64,000 nucleotides of DNA from Watersipora subatra (taxonomy: Eukaryota > Bryozoa > Gymnolaemata > Cheilostomatida > Watersiporidae), in contig NC_088708.1 in NCBI RefSeq assembly GCF_963576615.1, positions 50,393,196 to 50,457,195 of the forward strand, given 5' to 3'. Within the stretch, counting starts at the first letter, position 1. Each line of letters starts with the position of its first letter. Shown here piece by piece: positions 1-12,070 of the stretch. The translations under genes were made by a program, and so were the position numbers. The notes below the pieces were generated by a model. That model had not been told where the DNA came from. It did not search any database and was given only the letters and a program-made list of their open reading frames with translations.

Positions 1-66
1 ATAGAAATGGAAATTATATGGAACCGAATTATGGAAATGGAAATTGTGACATACACGTAATCCCTG

Positions 67-1399
67 ATACCTACTTGACTTGCAAAGGCACTGAATAGAT
101 AGTGTTAAGTAAGTGAGTTAATGCAGTCAGTTACTCATAGATAAGAAAGATAGTCATACTGGGGTTGTATTACATTAGTGTGACGGGAAGCTAATTGACT
201 GCCATCAACTATGAGCTGTACTAACCGAGTTGCCCGAGTATTGAAAAAGTCTTTGGACAGAAAGTTTATTTTTATATAGCATTTACCATTCTAACTTTTA
301 AACTTCATATCATGAGAAAATATTTTTAAGCAGTTCAAATGAATTAAGAGGAAAAAAAACAACTGTAAAGGTTTGCAAGATTTTTCAAAAAACTACAACT
401 TTTACATTTCATATCATAAAAGAAGTGTTTTGTTGAAATAAATTAGGAAAAAAACTGTAAATGTGTTTAACTGTAAAATAATTAGCAAGTAATGGCTAAA
501 TATAATCTGTTTAGCTATGATCACAATGAAAAATTATTTAATAAATAAGGTAATATAAGAGTTTATTTTATATTTATATAATTATAATTTAGTATAATTA
601 AGTACATTATAATTTATTTTTATTTAACATATAACAACATTTGCCACTTTAACTTTTAAACCACATATTATGAGAAGTGTTTTGTGTAATTGAAATAAAT
701 GAAGAGAGGAGAGAATATAAAAACAACTGTAAATGTTTTCAAGCTTTTTCAAACAACTACAATTTTTAAATTTCATATCATGAAAGAAGTTTTTTGTTGA
801 AAAAAATTAGGAAGAAAAATGAAACTGCAAATGTGTTTAAATGTAAATGTGAAATAATTAGCAAGTGATGGCTAAATATATAATCTGTTTAGCTATGATT
901 ACAATAAAAATTATTTAATAAATAAAGCAATAAAAAAGTCTATTTTATTTTTAAATACTTATAATTTAGTATAATTAGGTATAATTTATTTTTATCTAAC
1001 ATATAACAACATTTGCCACTCTAACTTTCAAACTTTTTGCTTGCTTACATCAAGCAAAGATGTCCTCTAACTAGCGGACATCTTTGGTTCAAGCTAGTCT
1101 ATGTATTTGATTGATATGTATTGAAATCTAATATTACATGCAAGGGCTGTTTGTGAACTGTGGTGTCAATGAATCACTCTATCACTATACAATGTCAATA
1201 CTTTCAGTTGATGGCAGTCGATTAGCTTCCCATCACACCAATGTAATACATTCCCAGTATGACTATCTATCTTATGTATGAGTAACCAAAGATATACTGT
1301 CTCCCATGTGTGGGGGCTGTATATCATTGGAGTAACTGATTGCATTAACTCGCTTACTTAACACTACCTATTCAGTGCCTTTGCAAGGCATGTAGGTAT
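67..1399. mobile_element. Inverted-repeat element with internal direct repeats
   Basis: The stretch near 67-215 reappears in reverse complement near 1205-1399, including the block with GGCACTGAATAG and the block with GTATTACATTAGTGTGA. The right arm carries about 50 extra bases in its middle. Between the arms lie two direct repeats of about 365 bp. No transposase frame is visible. The outer ends and any target duplication could not be fixed. It resembles a foldback or long-TIR non-autonomous DNA element; the class is not assigned. Confidence 0.55.
282..1026. repeat. Two tandem copies of a ~365 bp AT-rich repeat
   Basis: The block beginning near 282 (CATTTACC, then TCTAACTTTTAAAC) recurs near 640, and a third partial start appears near 1008. 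Shared internal landmarks include AATTAGCAAGT, ATGGCTAAATATA and CTGTTTAGCTATGAT. The copies differ by scattered substitutions and small indels, so the duplication is not recent. It forms the interior of the inverted-repeat element. No coding potential is seen. Confidence 0.65.
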
Positions 1400-1874
1400 T
1401 GAATTGCTTTAAATAATAAGCATATATTAGTGTAATAAACTATAATCATCATTTCTTTAACATGAGCAATAATTGCTATCTTAACTGTCGAAATTCATGA
1501 TCATTCACATGGCTGATGTTATCGTTCTGTCAATCACTACAATTGACTAGCACAAAAAAAGGGCGTGGCCTAAACGCTCCTTGCTGGCACCGGAAACGCT
1601 CGTGTTGTTGAATGCGCAGTTATCACTCTAGGGGAAGATAACTCTATGGGTTTAGCAGCCATAGCATTTATTTACTAGCAATTCTATGTAATACATACTG
1701 AGCACACACTATCATTTAGGCAATCCGACTGTACCCTGAAATGGTTTTATTCTTTCAACACCTTTTAGTTTTCATGTTCGATGGAAGATCCGTATTTGCC
1801 TCTGATAACACTTCTTCATCAGATCATCAGAAAACTCATAGAAAACTGTTAGTCATTAACAAAACATAACCGTT

Positions 1875-1946
1875 GGGCTTGTCCAGGATTTGAACCCAGG
1901 ACCTTTCGCACCCAAAGCGAGAATCATACGCCTAAACCAACAAGCC
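1875..1946 (-). tRNA. tRNA-Pro (TGG), long-unit copy
   Basis: The minus strand gives a 72-nt cloverleaf with a perfect 7-bp acceptor stem, T-stem held by a G-U pair, T-loop TTCAAAT and anticodon loop TTTGGGT. The anticodon stem has one C-A mismatch and the D-loop is altered (GGCG). It has the longer 5' flank. It is probably transcribable but less canonical than its neighbours. Confidence 0.7.
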
Positions 1947-2452
1947 TCCTTGTTTTATTCTTTCATACTTTTCGGATCGCTAGAAAAAATCTTGGTGATG
2001 CAATCATTTTTTACTGCCGGGCTATTCTACCCGAAAACTTTCCATTATCGAAAGTTGTTTCCAATTTGCTAATTCTATTTTAAATGTTAGCTTTTCAAAA
2101 AGCTAGTCTGCCGCCCATGCTGATATTCGTACTTTTAGGCATGCCCTGCTTGACGGTTTTTGGTTTAACATCTGAAACCAGCCTCTGTATCGTCTAGAAC
2201 AGGTTTAACAGTAATTTCATTTATTTGCTGGCAATTGCATGAAATATATCTTGAGCACATCCTATTATTTAGGCTATCTGACTTTATCCTTATTTACGCT
2301 ATCCGACTTTACCCTGAAGTGGTTTTATTCTTTCAACACCTTTTAGTTTTCATGTTCGATGGAATATTCGTATCTGCCTCTGATAATACTTTTTCATCAT
2401 ATCATCAGAAACATCATAGAAAACCGTTACTAATTAATAAAACATAACCATT

Positions 2453-2524
2453 GGGCTAGTCCGGGATTTGAACCCGGGACCTCTCGCACCCAAAGCGAGA
2501 ATCATACCCATAGACCAACAAGCC
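2453..2524 (-). tRNA. tRNA-Pro (TGG)
   Basis: 72-nt cloverleaf with anticodon loop TTTGGGT, perfect anticodon and T stems and an intact B box. The acceptor stem has one T-T mismatch and the D-loop has one G-to-T change. A short T-run follows the 3' end on the minus strand. Confidence 0.75.
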
Positions 2525-2854
2525 TCTTTTTTCACTTCTAACTTTGCCTTGTTGAACTAAAAATCCCTCAGATAGGGCATGCATAGAAGTATGAATGTCT
2601 GAAACCAGTCCCTATGTATTCTGAAATAGGTTTAACAGCCATAGCATTTATTTACCAGCAATTGTATGTAATATATCCTGAGTACATCTCATTATATAGG
2701 TTATCCGACTTTACCCTCAAGTGGTTTTATTCTTTCAACACCTTTTAGTTTTCTTGTTCGATGGAATATTCGTATTTGCTTCCGTTAACATTTTTGATCA
2801 TATTATCAGAAAACCCCATAGGAAACCGCTATTTATTATTAAAACAAAACCATT

Positions 2855-2926
2855 GGGCGTGCCGGTGATTTGAACTCGGGACCTCTCGCACCCCAAGCGA
2901 GAATCATACCTCTAGACCAACAAGCC
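2855..2926 (-). pseudogene. tRNA-Pro-like pseudogene, anticodon GGG
   Basis: Clear homologue of the neighbouring tRNA-Pro genes, but the anticodon loop reads TTGGGGT, giving GGG. Animals normally lack this tRNA-Pro and read CCC/CCT codons with an AGG (inosine) isoacceptor. The T-stem has two mismatches and the acceptor stem has one, so this is most simply a decayed copy rather than a new isoacceptor. Confidence 0.7.
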
Positions 2927-3255
2927 TCTATCTGATTTCTAACTTGGCTTTGTTGAACTAAAAATCCCTCAGAGAGGGCATGCATAGAAGTACAAATGTC
3001 TGAAATATGTCCCCTTGTATTCTGAAATAGGTTTAGCAGCCATAGCATTTATTTACTAGCAATTGTATGTAATATATCCTGAGTACATCCCATTATTTAG
3101 GCTATCCGACTTTACCCTCAAGTGGTTTTATTCTTTCAACACCTTTTAGTTTTCATGTTCGATGGAATATTCAAATCTGCCTCTGATAACACTTTTTCAT
3201 CATATCATCAGAAATATCATAGAAAACCGTTGTTAATTAATAAAACATAACCATT

Positions 3256-3327
3256 GGGCTTGTCCGGGATTTGAACCCGGGATCTCTCGCACCCAAAGCG
3301 AGAATCATACCCTTAGACCAACAAGCC
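3256..3327 (-). tRNA. tRNA-Pro (TGG)
   Basis: 72 nt; the acceptor, anticodon and T stems pair throughout, the anticodon loop is TTTGGGT and the B box has GTTCAAATCC. The only notable change is in the D-loop (TAAGGG). One of the best-preserved TGG copies. Confidence 0.88.
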
Positions 3328-3657
3328 TCTTGTTTTACTTCTAACTTTGCCTTGTTGAAATGGAAATCCCTCAGAGAGGGCATGCATAGAAGTATGAATG
3401 TCTGAAACCAGTCCCTATGTATTCTGAAATAGGTTTAACAGCCATAGCATTTATTTACTAGCAATTGTATGTAATATATCCTGAGTACATCCCATTATTT
3501 AGGCTATCCGACTTTACCCTCAAGTGGTTTTATTCTTTCAACACCTTTTAGTTTTCATGTTCGATGGAATATTCGTATCTGCCTCTGAGAACACTTTTTC
3601 ATCATACCATCAGAAATATCATAGAAAACCGTTACTAATTAATAAAATATAACCATT

Positions 3658-3729
3658 GGGCTTATCAGGGATTTGAACCCGGGATCTCTCGCACCCTAAG
3701 CGAGAATCATACCCCTAGACCAACAAGCC
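3658..3729 (-). tRNA. tRNA-Pro (AGG)
   Basis: Same body as the TGG neighbours, but the anticodon loop is TTAGGGT, giving AGG (read as IGG after deamination). One C-T mismatch in the T-stem and a G-T wobble in the acceptor stem. Otherwise sound. Confidence 0.82.
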
Positions 3730-4058
3730 TTTATCTGGCTTTTAACTTTGCTTTGTTGAACTAAAATTCCCTCAGATAAGGCATGCATAGAAGTACGAAT
3801 GTCTGAATCCAGTCCCTATGCATTCTGAAATAGGTTTAACAGCCATAGCGTTTACTTACTAGTAATTGTATGGAATATACCCTGGGCACATCCCATTATT
3901 TAGGCTGTCCAACTTTACCCTGAAGTCGTTCTATTCTCTCAACCTTTTTTAGTTTTCATGTGTGATGGAATATTCGTATCTGCTTCCGTTAACATTTTTG
4001 ATCATATCATCAGAAAACCCCATTGAAAACCGTTATTCATTGTTAAAACAAAACCATT

Positions 4059-4130
4059 GGGCTTGTCCGGGATTTAAACTCGGGACCTCTCGCACCCAAA
4101 GCGAGAATCATACCCCTAGACCAACAAGCC
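4059..4130 (-). tRNA. tRNA-Pro (TGG), altered B box
   Basis: Anticodon loop TTTGGGT and good acceptor and anticodon stems. The T-loop reads TTTAAAT, losing the near-invariant C of the B box, and the T-stem has one mismatch. The B box is the main TFIIIC contact, so expression is doubtful; it may be an early pseudogene. Confidence 0.6.
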
Positions 4131-4458
4131 TCTTTTTTATTTCTAAGTTTGCCTATTGAACTGAAGATCCCTCAGTCAGGGCATGCATAGAAGTATGAAT
4201 GTCTGAAACCAGTCCCTATGTATTCTGAAATAGGTTTAACAGCCATAGCATGTAGTTACTAGCGATTGTATGTAATACATCCTGAGCACATACCACTATT
4301 TAGGATATCCGACTTTAGCCTCAAGATGTTTTATTCTTTCAACACCTTTTAGTTTTCATGTTCGATGGAATATTCGTATCCGCTTCTGATAACACTTTTT
4401 CATCATATCATCAGAAAACTCATAGAAAACCGTTAGTCATTAATAAAACGCAACCATT

Positions 4459-4530
4459 GGGCTTGTCCGGGATTTGAACCCGGGACCTCTCGCACCCAAA
4501 GCGAGAATCATACCCCTAGACCATCAAGCC
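4459..4530 (-). tRNA. tRNA-Pro (TGG)
   Basis: Near-consensus copy with perfect T and anticodon stems and B box GGTTCAAATCC. Its only defect is an A-A mismatch at the last acceptor pair (CCATCAAGCC on the plus strand). Confidence 0.87.
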
Positions 4531-4859
4531 TCTTTCTTACTTCTAACTTTGCCTTGTTGAACTAAGTTTCCCTCAGAGAGGGCATGCATAGAAGTATGAA
4601 TGTCTGAAACCAGTCTCTATGTATTCTGAAATAGGTTTAACAGCCATAGAGTTTACTTACTATAATTTGTATGTAATACATCCTGAGCACATCTCATTAT
4701 TTAAGCTATCCGACTTCACCTTGACGTGGTCTTATTCTTTCAACACCTTTTCGTTTTCATAATTGATGGAATATTCGTATCTGCCTCTGATAACACTTTT
4801 TCATCATATCATCAGAAAACTCATAGAAAACCGTTATTCATTATTAAAACAAAACCATT

Positions 4860-4931
4860 GGGCTTGTCCGGGATTTGAACCCGGGACCTCTCACACCCAA
4901 AGCAAGAATCATACCCCTAGACCAACAAGCC
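4860..4931 (-). tRNA. tRNA-Pro (TGG)
   Basis: Acceptor, D and T arms match consensus. Two anticodon-stem changes (CTTGC with GTGAG) both stay paired as G-U wobbles. Anticodon loop TTTGGGT. The 3' flank on the minus strand has TTTT within 10 nt, a normal Pol III stop. Confidence 0.87.
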
Positions 4932-5260
4932 TGTTTTTTACTTCTAACTTTGCTTTGTTGAACTGAATATCCCTCAGATAGGGCATGCATAGAAGTATGA
5001 ATGTCTGAAACCAGTCCCTATGTATCCTGAAATAGGTTTAACAGCCATAGCATTTATTTACCAGCAATTGTATGTAATACATCCTGAGCACATCTCATTA
5101 TTTACGCTATCCGACTTCACCTTGATGTGGTCTTATTCTTTTAACACCTTTTCGTTTTCATAATTGATGGAATATTCGTATCTGCCTCTGATAACACTTT
5201 TTCATCATATCATCAGAAAACTCATAGAAAACCATTAGTCATCAATAAAACACAACCATT

Positions 5261-5332
5261 GGGCTTGTCAGGGAATTGAACCCGGGACCTCTCGCACCCT
5301 AAGCGAGAATCATACCTCTAGACCAACAAGCC
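5261..5332 (-). tRNA. tRNA-Pro (AGG)
   Basis: Anticodon loop TTAGGGT. The acceptor and anticodon stems are perfect. The T-loop is TTCAATT and the T-stem has one mismatch. Last gene before the array stops. Confidence 0.8.
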
Positions 5333-7375
5333 TCTTTCTTACTTCTAACTTTGCCTTGTTGAACTAAATTTCCCTCAGATAGGGGATGCATAGAAGTATG
5401 AATATCTGAAACCAGTCCCTATGTGTTCTGAAATAGGTTTAACAGCCATAGCGTTTACTTACTAGTAATTGTATGGAATATACCCTTGGGCACATCCCAT
5501 TATTTAGGCTATCCAACTTTACCCTGAAGTAGTTCTATCCTCTCAACCCCTTTTAGTTTTCATGTGTGATGGAATATTCGTATCTGCTTCTGTTAACATT
5601 TTTGATCATATTATCAGAAAATCCCATAGAAAACCGTTATTCATTAATTTTGATATACCATTTTAAAATGTTCACTTTGCCCGATTATTTTAAAATGTTT
5701 ATCCTGTGAAATTATTTTTTATGAAATGTGTGCAACAAGTTATTATTATATATTGTGATGAAAAAGCAACATTACAAATCAGGTACATTTATAGAACCAT
5801 TTAAAACTGTTTCAACAGTTTTCAACAGTGCTTTACTAATCATTTACCCAAGTCTTGCAAGTACAAAAGAATTTTGCTAATAAAAACTAGTCTTAGTGGT
5901 GACTTCGAATATATTGAAATAATAAATCAAATATCAGTCTGTGGCAAATTAGATCAATTGAACCGAAATGAATTTTACAGTCAAACAAATTCCTAAATGT
6001 GCATTGCAATGATTTTCAGCGCCCTAAAATTTACTTTTGACAAAAAATTGCATACAAAAACCTTCAAACCAGTCACAGCAAAAAGTATTAAACCATAAAC
6101 CAAAACCATTCCATATCGCGAGAAAGATTATGGCTCAATCCTGCCATTTTTGTTACTCTGTGCTGTGGTGTAATAATATTTTATCTTCTTTGCAATAAAA
6201 ACAGCATATGTAAAAGACAATTATCTCATTGAAACCATCTTTAATGCTTCATTCACCCATACACCCATCATTTATAAACTATCAGGTGACCGGAATCTCT
6301 GAGTGTCTGTGATGTCATGAGTACTAGCAGGCTAAACAGTGACAGGAATGAACAGGTCTACAGCGTGTGACTCATGCTAGTATTATGTATTCCTATACAA
6401 ACATTTGACAGTGTGAATGAGAACAGTTAGTGTCTATAATCTGTTTCTAGTCAGCTGCCACTTCAATGTTAAACTTTGATTCATGAACAGTTGCATAAAT
6501 CTCGTTGGTGTCTGTGATTATTGGAACTAAGACCTTTAAACTGAAACATGCTGCTTACCAATGTTTCTGTGCAGTAACTTTACTATTTCTATACATTGCG
6601 GAGGTTTACTAAAAGTTTGTTTCTTATGTGACTATAAGATTATGAGTGGTAACAGTTCAAGTGGCCCAACCAAAGCTATACGTCTGCTTATGACAGAATG
6701 AATAAAAACTCAAGTCACTTAGACGCCTGCATTTACTCAGTTAAGCGTACAAACTAACAGAGAATCAAAACTGGTGGCAAAGCTTTCCAGTGCATACCTT
6801 CACAACTTTGACGTTTTTATAAACACAAACTCTCAGACGTAACTATATGATGTTACACACAAGCTGGCAGTTTCACACACAAAAGTTTAGGAAAATAATT
6901 GTAACGCAATATTTTTAAAACAACCACAAGAATGTAATATAGTTAATTTTGTAAAAATGGAAATAATTACATTCTTGTACATGTATATCATTTTTTTATT
7001 CAGGGAGAATCCCAGTCAGGTTCACGATTAATCCCAAGGAGTGAAATTGTTAGTTAGTTTCAAGTGAGTATTTTTTATTTCCTAAACTATACATGTAGTT
7101 GTGAACATCATCACACCGGTAAAGTTGTGAAAATGGCTGGGCACACCTTGAATATTTAGAGTTGAACAATTAAGAGCCATTATTATTCATCTGCTATCAA
7201 TAATATATCAACTGTTAAAATACGCAAATAAATATAATATTTTGTGAAGATAATATCTACAAGTGTTCTATCTAAACATCATATCGATATGTTTGTTGAC
7301 TTTACAACATGTATGAACTAGATAGATTAAAGGAAAGTTACTCCAAGGTGTTTGATTGGTCGATTTTATTTACTA

Positions 7376-7443
7376 TGGCAGCTTGGCAGCATTAGCAGTG
7401 TTGACAACTTTGGCAACATAGGCAGCATTGGCAGCATTGGCCC
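7376..7443 (+). repeat. 9-bp GGCAGCATT minisatellite in unit A
   Basis: Degenerate tandem repeats of about 9 bp around GGCAGCATT. The matching locus is present in every copy of the segment at differing length, so it is an unstable tract inherited with the duplication. Confidence 0.75.
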
Positions 7444-8307
7444 AATTGAGAGATTCAATGCCTTGCGGTATGAAGTTTTGATGAACTTTATTTTATAAAA
7501 TTGACTCATTCATTTTAATAAACTGTTAGATTTCTGTATGCTGTGAGTCAACATGGACAACACCTGACTTGAATTATGTACATGATATAGCTATTCAACT
7601 ATTTTCTGTAATACTTGTATATCAGGAGATTATCCTTGCTAAAATGTTGACATACAGCATACCATGCATCATTACTTGATAGCAGTTAATGGCTCGATCA
7701 TTAACAGATTTACCAACAATTAATATCATGTGATGTCCAAAACCTTAGTGGATATAAAAACTGGTGGAATGTTAATGATGAGTATCAGAAGAAATTTCGA
7801 AATAGATAAGCATCAAGCATTAGCCGGTAAGTTGATGGAAGTTTATATAACTATTGAAGTTTGTTTAAATGCAAAGGGCTGAGTTGCCATTACAACCTTT
7901 GCATTAGTTAAGAACAAGAAAATAATACTGTGCAATGCACGTAACTGATTGGTTTGTAGACAGCCAATCAACTTTTTGTATTCAACACCTACTACAACAT
8001 GGAGTCAAGTATCATTATACGTATCAGTTGTGTAGATTAAAGTGAACAATTGAACTGCGTCACACATTTGTTTAGACTGAGCAAAACAAGCCATGAATGT
8101 TATAATTCTTCCTCTCAGTAGATCTTAGTCTAAAGTATGCTATGAACCTCTTATTTAGATAAATGTTGTCAATCAGCTATTACACTTTACAACAGTATAA
8201 ACCTATAAAACACAGAAACGAAATATACTAGTGTGCTGGCAGTGCTGTGCACGGTGAACGATTATCATGTGTAATCAGTATGTGTATAGTTATTCCAAGA
8301 TTTTAGA

Positions 8308-8386
8308 AGGTGGTCCTAAAGTGCAGCTGGTATGATGCTAGGCTGCAAAGCTGAATACTCGAGTTCAATTCCTGTGAGAGACAGTC
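8308..8386 (+). pseudogene. tRNA-Cys-like relic or SINE head
   Basis: Contains an A-box-like GTGCAGCTGG, a loop with GCTGCAAAG (anticodon GCA would be Cys) and a B-box-like GTTCAATTCC at tRNA spacing. The acceptor arms do not pair well. Other copies are near 22082, 38936 (minus) and 45668, always at the same place in the segment, so it moves with the duplication. Confidence 0.5.
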
Positions 8387-9201
8387 TTTTTCTAACGCCT
8401 TTGGTTTAGCTTTGTACAGACAGACGCACACGGTTTTCACTATAGTAAATATCATTTAAAACTTTCTATGGTCAACTTTCTACTAGTACATTTAGGTAAT
8501 CACATACTGATCCAACTCTTCTACTGCTAGTGACTCTATTCAGCTTGCTGACAAAAATATTAAAATATAGATATTATGTTTAAAAGTTCTCTAGTATTTC
8601 TGTTAATTAGTAGAGTAACAACAATTAAAATGCATGTGCATTTAAACAATATTTGGTTTTTGAATTTTAACATTTCTGCTTAACATGAGACAAAATTTTA
8701 TGAAAACCAACCAAATAATTCATACAATATCTTTTCTTCCCAAGGCTTCAGAATTTAGGTAAATGCTAGTAAACTTGCTCAAAAATTGCAATTTAGCGAA
8801 TGAGCAACTATGAAACATAATTTATTTTGCCATAAAATTCTATAACACATTGTTTTTGAAACAACCACAAAATTATTATATAGTTATTTTTTAAAACTGG
8901 AGTTATTTAAAACCTTGTGTATTAACTTTTTTTTTGTTTAAGGGAAACCCCAGTTAACCTTATGAACAATCCCAGAAGATAAAATTGTTAGTTGGTTTTA
9001 TGTGAGTATTTATATTTCCTAACCTATAGTTGTAAACATCATCACAATAGTAAAGTTATAAAAATAGCTGAGGCAAACCTTGAATATGTGAAATCGAACA
9101 AATAAGAACCATTATTATTTATCTGATATGAATAATATATTAACTGTTGAGATATGCAAATAAATATAATATTTTGTGGAGATGATATGTACAGGTTTTA
9201 G

Positions 9202-9278
9202 ATTTAATCAACATGGGCACGCAGTATGTGGATGTGCTGCCTGAGAGTGATGTCAAGATTGCCGCCTGTAAGAGTTGA
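9202..9278 (+). other. Candidate small coding exon in unit A
   Basis: A short block preceded by TTTTAG and containing an ATG at 9213 that opens a 21-codon frame starting MGTQYVDVLPESDVKIAA. A strong donor (CCT|GTAAGA) lies at 9267/9268; unspliced, the frame stops at 9276-9278. Copy B keeps the frame with three synonymous changes and one amino-acid change. No downstream exon was joined with confidence and the product is unrecognised. Confidence 0.35.
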
Positions 9279-9624
9279 GTCATGCAATAATTGTACAATA
9301 TTTATACAAGTTTTCTCCTTAATATACCAAATATTTATAAATTAAATTTAGACATTCATTTAATTCATTCATAGTCTTATAATGTTAGTGCCCATTACTC
9401 ACTATTCTGAGCTGAATCCTTCAATACTTATCTCAATTTTTGAACAGTTTACCAGCAAGTACTCGTGAAACATTTTTATGGAGATAAAACTCTGTTGTTG
9501 CAAGCTAAACCTATTTATTGGTTCCAGCAATTTAAGCTTAAACATAAACAAAACATATAGTCTAAACTTCTTCCATAAAATATTTGTGAAGTTAAATAGA
9601 ACTTTGCTCAAACAGTTAAACACA

Positions 9625-9717
9625 ATGGCTCATATAAACTTGTTGGAAAGGCTGTCAAATGAAGAATGCACTTGTATAGAACATTATATCAGCTCTTTCA
9701 CATCTACACCTACTTAA
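9625..9717 (+). other. Conserved 30-codon frame, unit A copy
   Basis: Short frame beginning MAHINLLERLSNEEC and ending at TAA. The same start, length and stop occur at 24527-24619 and 46479-46571. No domain is recognisable. It may be a micropeptide, part of an exon, or an accident of a shared duplication. Confidence 0.3.
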
Positions 9718-10261
9718 AATATTCTATCAAGACCCTGAATGAGGCTTTTGCTAAAATCACTTGATAGTGAGTGAACTTTTAACAATTCACACTTATTATC
9801 AGAATTTTCAAAATTCCAGTTTGTATTAAATTTTCATTTTGATAATGAAAATACAAACAATAATAATAGTTTAAATAATTTCATGGCCAAAATGTTCAAC
9901 TTTGAAGTTTCAGTCTCTAAATAAGCTAAATACAATACTGAATTTTATGAATATTCCATATTTAATAGTGAATTGTATTTTTTGCATTGAGACATCAATA
10001 TTTCATGCACCTTTAACAGCATAAGTGAATTAACTGTAAACTGCTCAGGGAAGCAATAGCATCGACAGTTTAGCAAATCATAATTGATCAGGTTAAATAT
10101 TTTCTTCACGGCTGTATTCTTTCTAAAACTGTAAATCTTAGGTTTCTATTTAGTTCGACTTAAGCATATATATGACATTATAAAACTTATGACAGTTTTT
10201 ACTTTCCTTATAGCTACCCAGCATGAAATAGAATAGATGGGTTTCTGTTCTCTGTTTTCAG

Positions 10262-10802
10262 GTCTGTTGTGGACGTACGTGTAGATAACTGATGGGCATC
10301 TCAACTACCTGATCAGAACATTATTGTACTACAAACAGGGCGGTCAGTTCTTACTAGATTAGAAGTTCAATGCAAAAGGATAAGATGTCCAATTCACAAT
10401 TAAAACAAAGAAAATAGCAAAGCAGTACGAATTCTCAAGAGACTTACAGTAAGTGCAAATAAAACTCAAGTTAATGAAATTGTTTTATTGACTTGAGCTA
10501 ATCCTATGCAAGTACAAGAAAGTGTGACATTCTATTTATAAAAAATTGTAATTTTTACTAAAATTGGAAGATCATTTAAATTATATTCCTGATGTCTCAA
10601 TAATAAAACATTTTTTACAATATTTGTCTAAGATGTAAACACGTTTACATTACACTTTGCCAAGAGGTTATGAGGCCAAGTAATATTTTCTCAATAATCT
10701 TTCACAGGATCAGATTAGCTGTTCCACTTCAGTCGCTGTACCAGCCATCAGTTTCTTTATTGAACCAATTTATAATATTTTTGCTATTAGGGGAGTCAGT
10801 AG
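10262..10802 (+). other. Two exon-like blocks of unknown transcript
   Basis: Block 10262-10448 is bounded by TGTTTTCAG and ACA|GTAAGT. Block 10708-10802 is bounded by CTTTCACAG and TAG|GTATGT. The first is stop-rich and looks non-coding. The second is open in one frame (begins IRLAVPLQSLYQPSVSLL). Both recur near 36.5-37.1 kb, inverted near 37.2-37.75 kb, and near 47.1-47.7 kb. Possibly a duplicated non-coding or short-peptide transcript. Confidence 0.3.
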
Positions 10803-12034
10803 GTATGTAAACATGTATTATGCCAAAGCTCTTTGAATGCTATTCAATGTAAATACACTAAGGGGAGTTTCTCAGTTTTATGCAATAATCACTGGTTGAC
10901 TGGAAGTTCCACCACTGATAGCAACTGAATTTACAAGCAACAGCAAAGCTATCAATTGAAGTTGCTATATTGAATGAGGTGTAAAGTATGTATGTAATAA
11001 GACTCGCTCACGTATGTGATACCGTCACATTATTCATATCAATTGTATGCATTATTACACACAAGGGTAAAATGGAGATTAGCATTATTAGTTCATATTT
11101 GTGCTCAAACTTTTTAGCAAAATTAAAAATCAACATAGGGATGACAATTAGTTTTAATAATTGAAACAATATATACAATTCAAAATGAATTAAGTTAGGT
11201 CCTATGTTATATTTAAAATTTAAAATGGTTTTCGCTAATAAAATGTTTTCGAAAATTTACCTATTTCACCTTTTTTTGCCTGTATTTATTTAAGCTGCCA
11301 GATGAGTAAAACCTGCCAAAAACAGAGTTAGCACTTTCTGCAAAAAGTAAATACAATAGTTTTCTTCATGCATACGAATAGGTAGTCAAATGTAGTGCCT
11401 TCTTGACAGTCTTTGTGGTTACCTACATTCCGTTATCATCTGCTTACAAGCATTTGACAAATGTTATAGGATTTTCAAATGTAAGTGTGAGTTATTGAGT
11501 TTCATTATTGAATTCAGCTTTCAATAATGAAAAGAAATATTTTGTTATTTAAAACTTAATAGTCACAAGCCAACAGAGGCTAAGATTACACTTCTGCAGT
11601 TTTTGAAGATTATGACTACCTTCATTAAGCAATTGTTACGAATAATATAGAGACTGCCTAGGTAACTTGATAAACTGAGGAAAAATCCCGAACAACTGCC
11701 ATATATTTTGTCAGTTGCGAGTTATTATATGTGATCGTTAAATACTTGCAAAAGTGACTTCTACGATGACTATAATAAAAATGATCAAGAGTGAATACTA
11801 TACTTTATATTTAACTAAAGCTAATATATGGCCTTGAATGTTTATTCACTTGTATCTGATGACACCAGACTCGCATAAGGAATTGAACAAAAGTTATGTT
11901 CATGCTATATTCACAACACTAGCATTGTAATGCAATCGTAACAGGCAGCTAAAATAAGTACAAAAATAAATAGATACCAATAAATAAGCAAAACATAATG
12001 CCAATATTTTGGTTATCAGAATATTGTAGAGTTG

Positions 12035-12070
12035 ACAGATCAAACCATATTTAGATATGGTTTGATCTGT
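12035..12070. other. Perfect 16-bp hairpin
   Basis: ACAGATCAAACCATAT and its exact reverse complement are separated by TTAG. The same 36-base hairpin is intact at 48921-48956, but the older copy near 42700 lacks it. Function unknown. Confidence 0.8.

Larger units (their letters stand above)
1640..5643 (-). repeat. tRNA-Pro tandem array 1
   Basis: Nine 72-nt tRNA-Pro-type genes lie in the same orientation. Their first bases are at 1875, 2453, 2855, 3256, 3658, 4059, 4459, 4860 and 5261, so spacing is 400-402 bp except for the first interval of 578 bp. The spacers are homologous along their whole length. The array breaks off near 5643 inside a spacer, just before the position where a tenth tRNA would start, and passes directly into segment A. 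Confidence 0.9.

Noticed and set aside
3962-4966. Open frames starting MMEYSY that recur in the tRNA arrays
   Set aside because: They run through spacer and antisense tRNA sequence (the CPGF segment is the complement of the tRNA T-arm); they recur only because the unit repeats.
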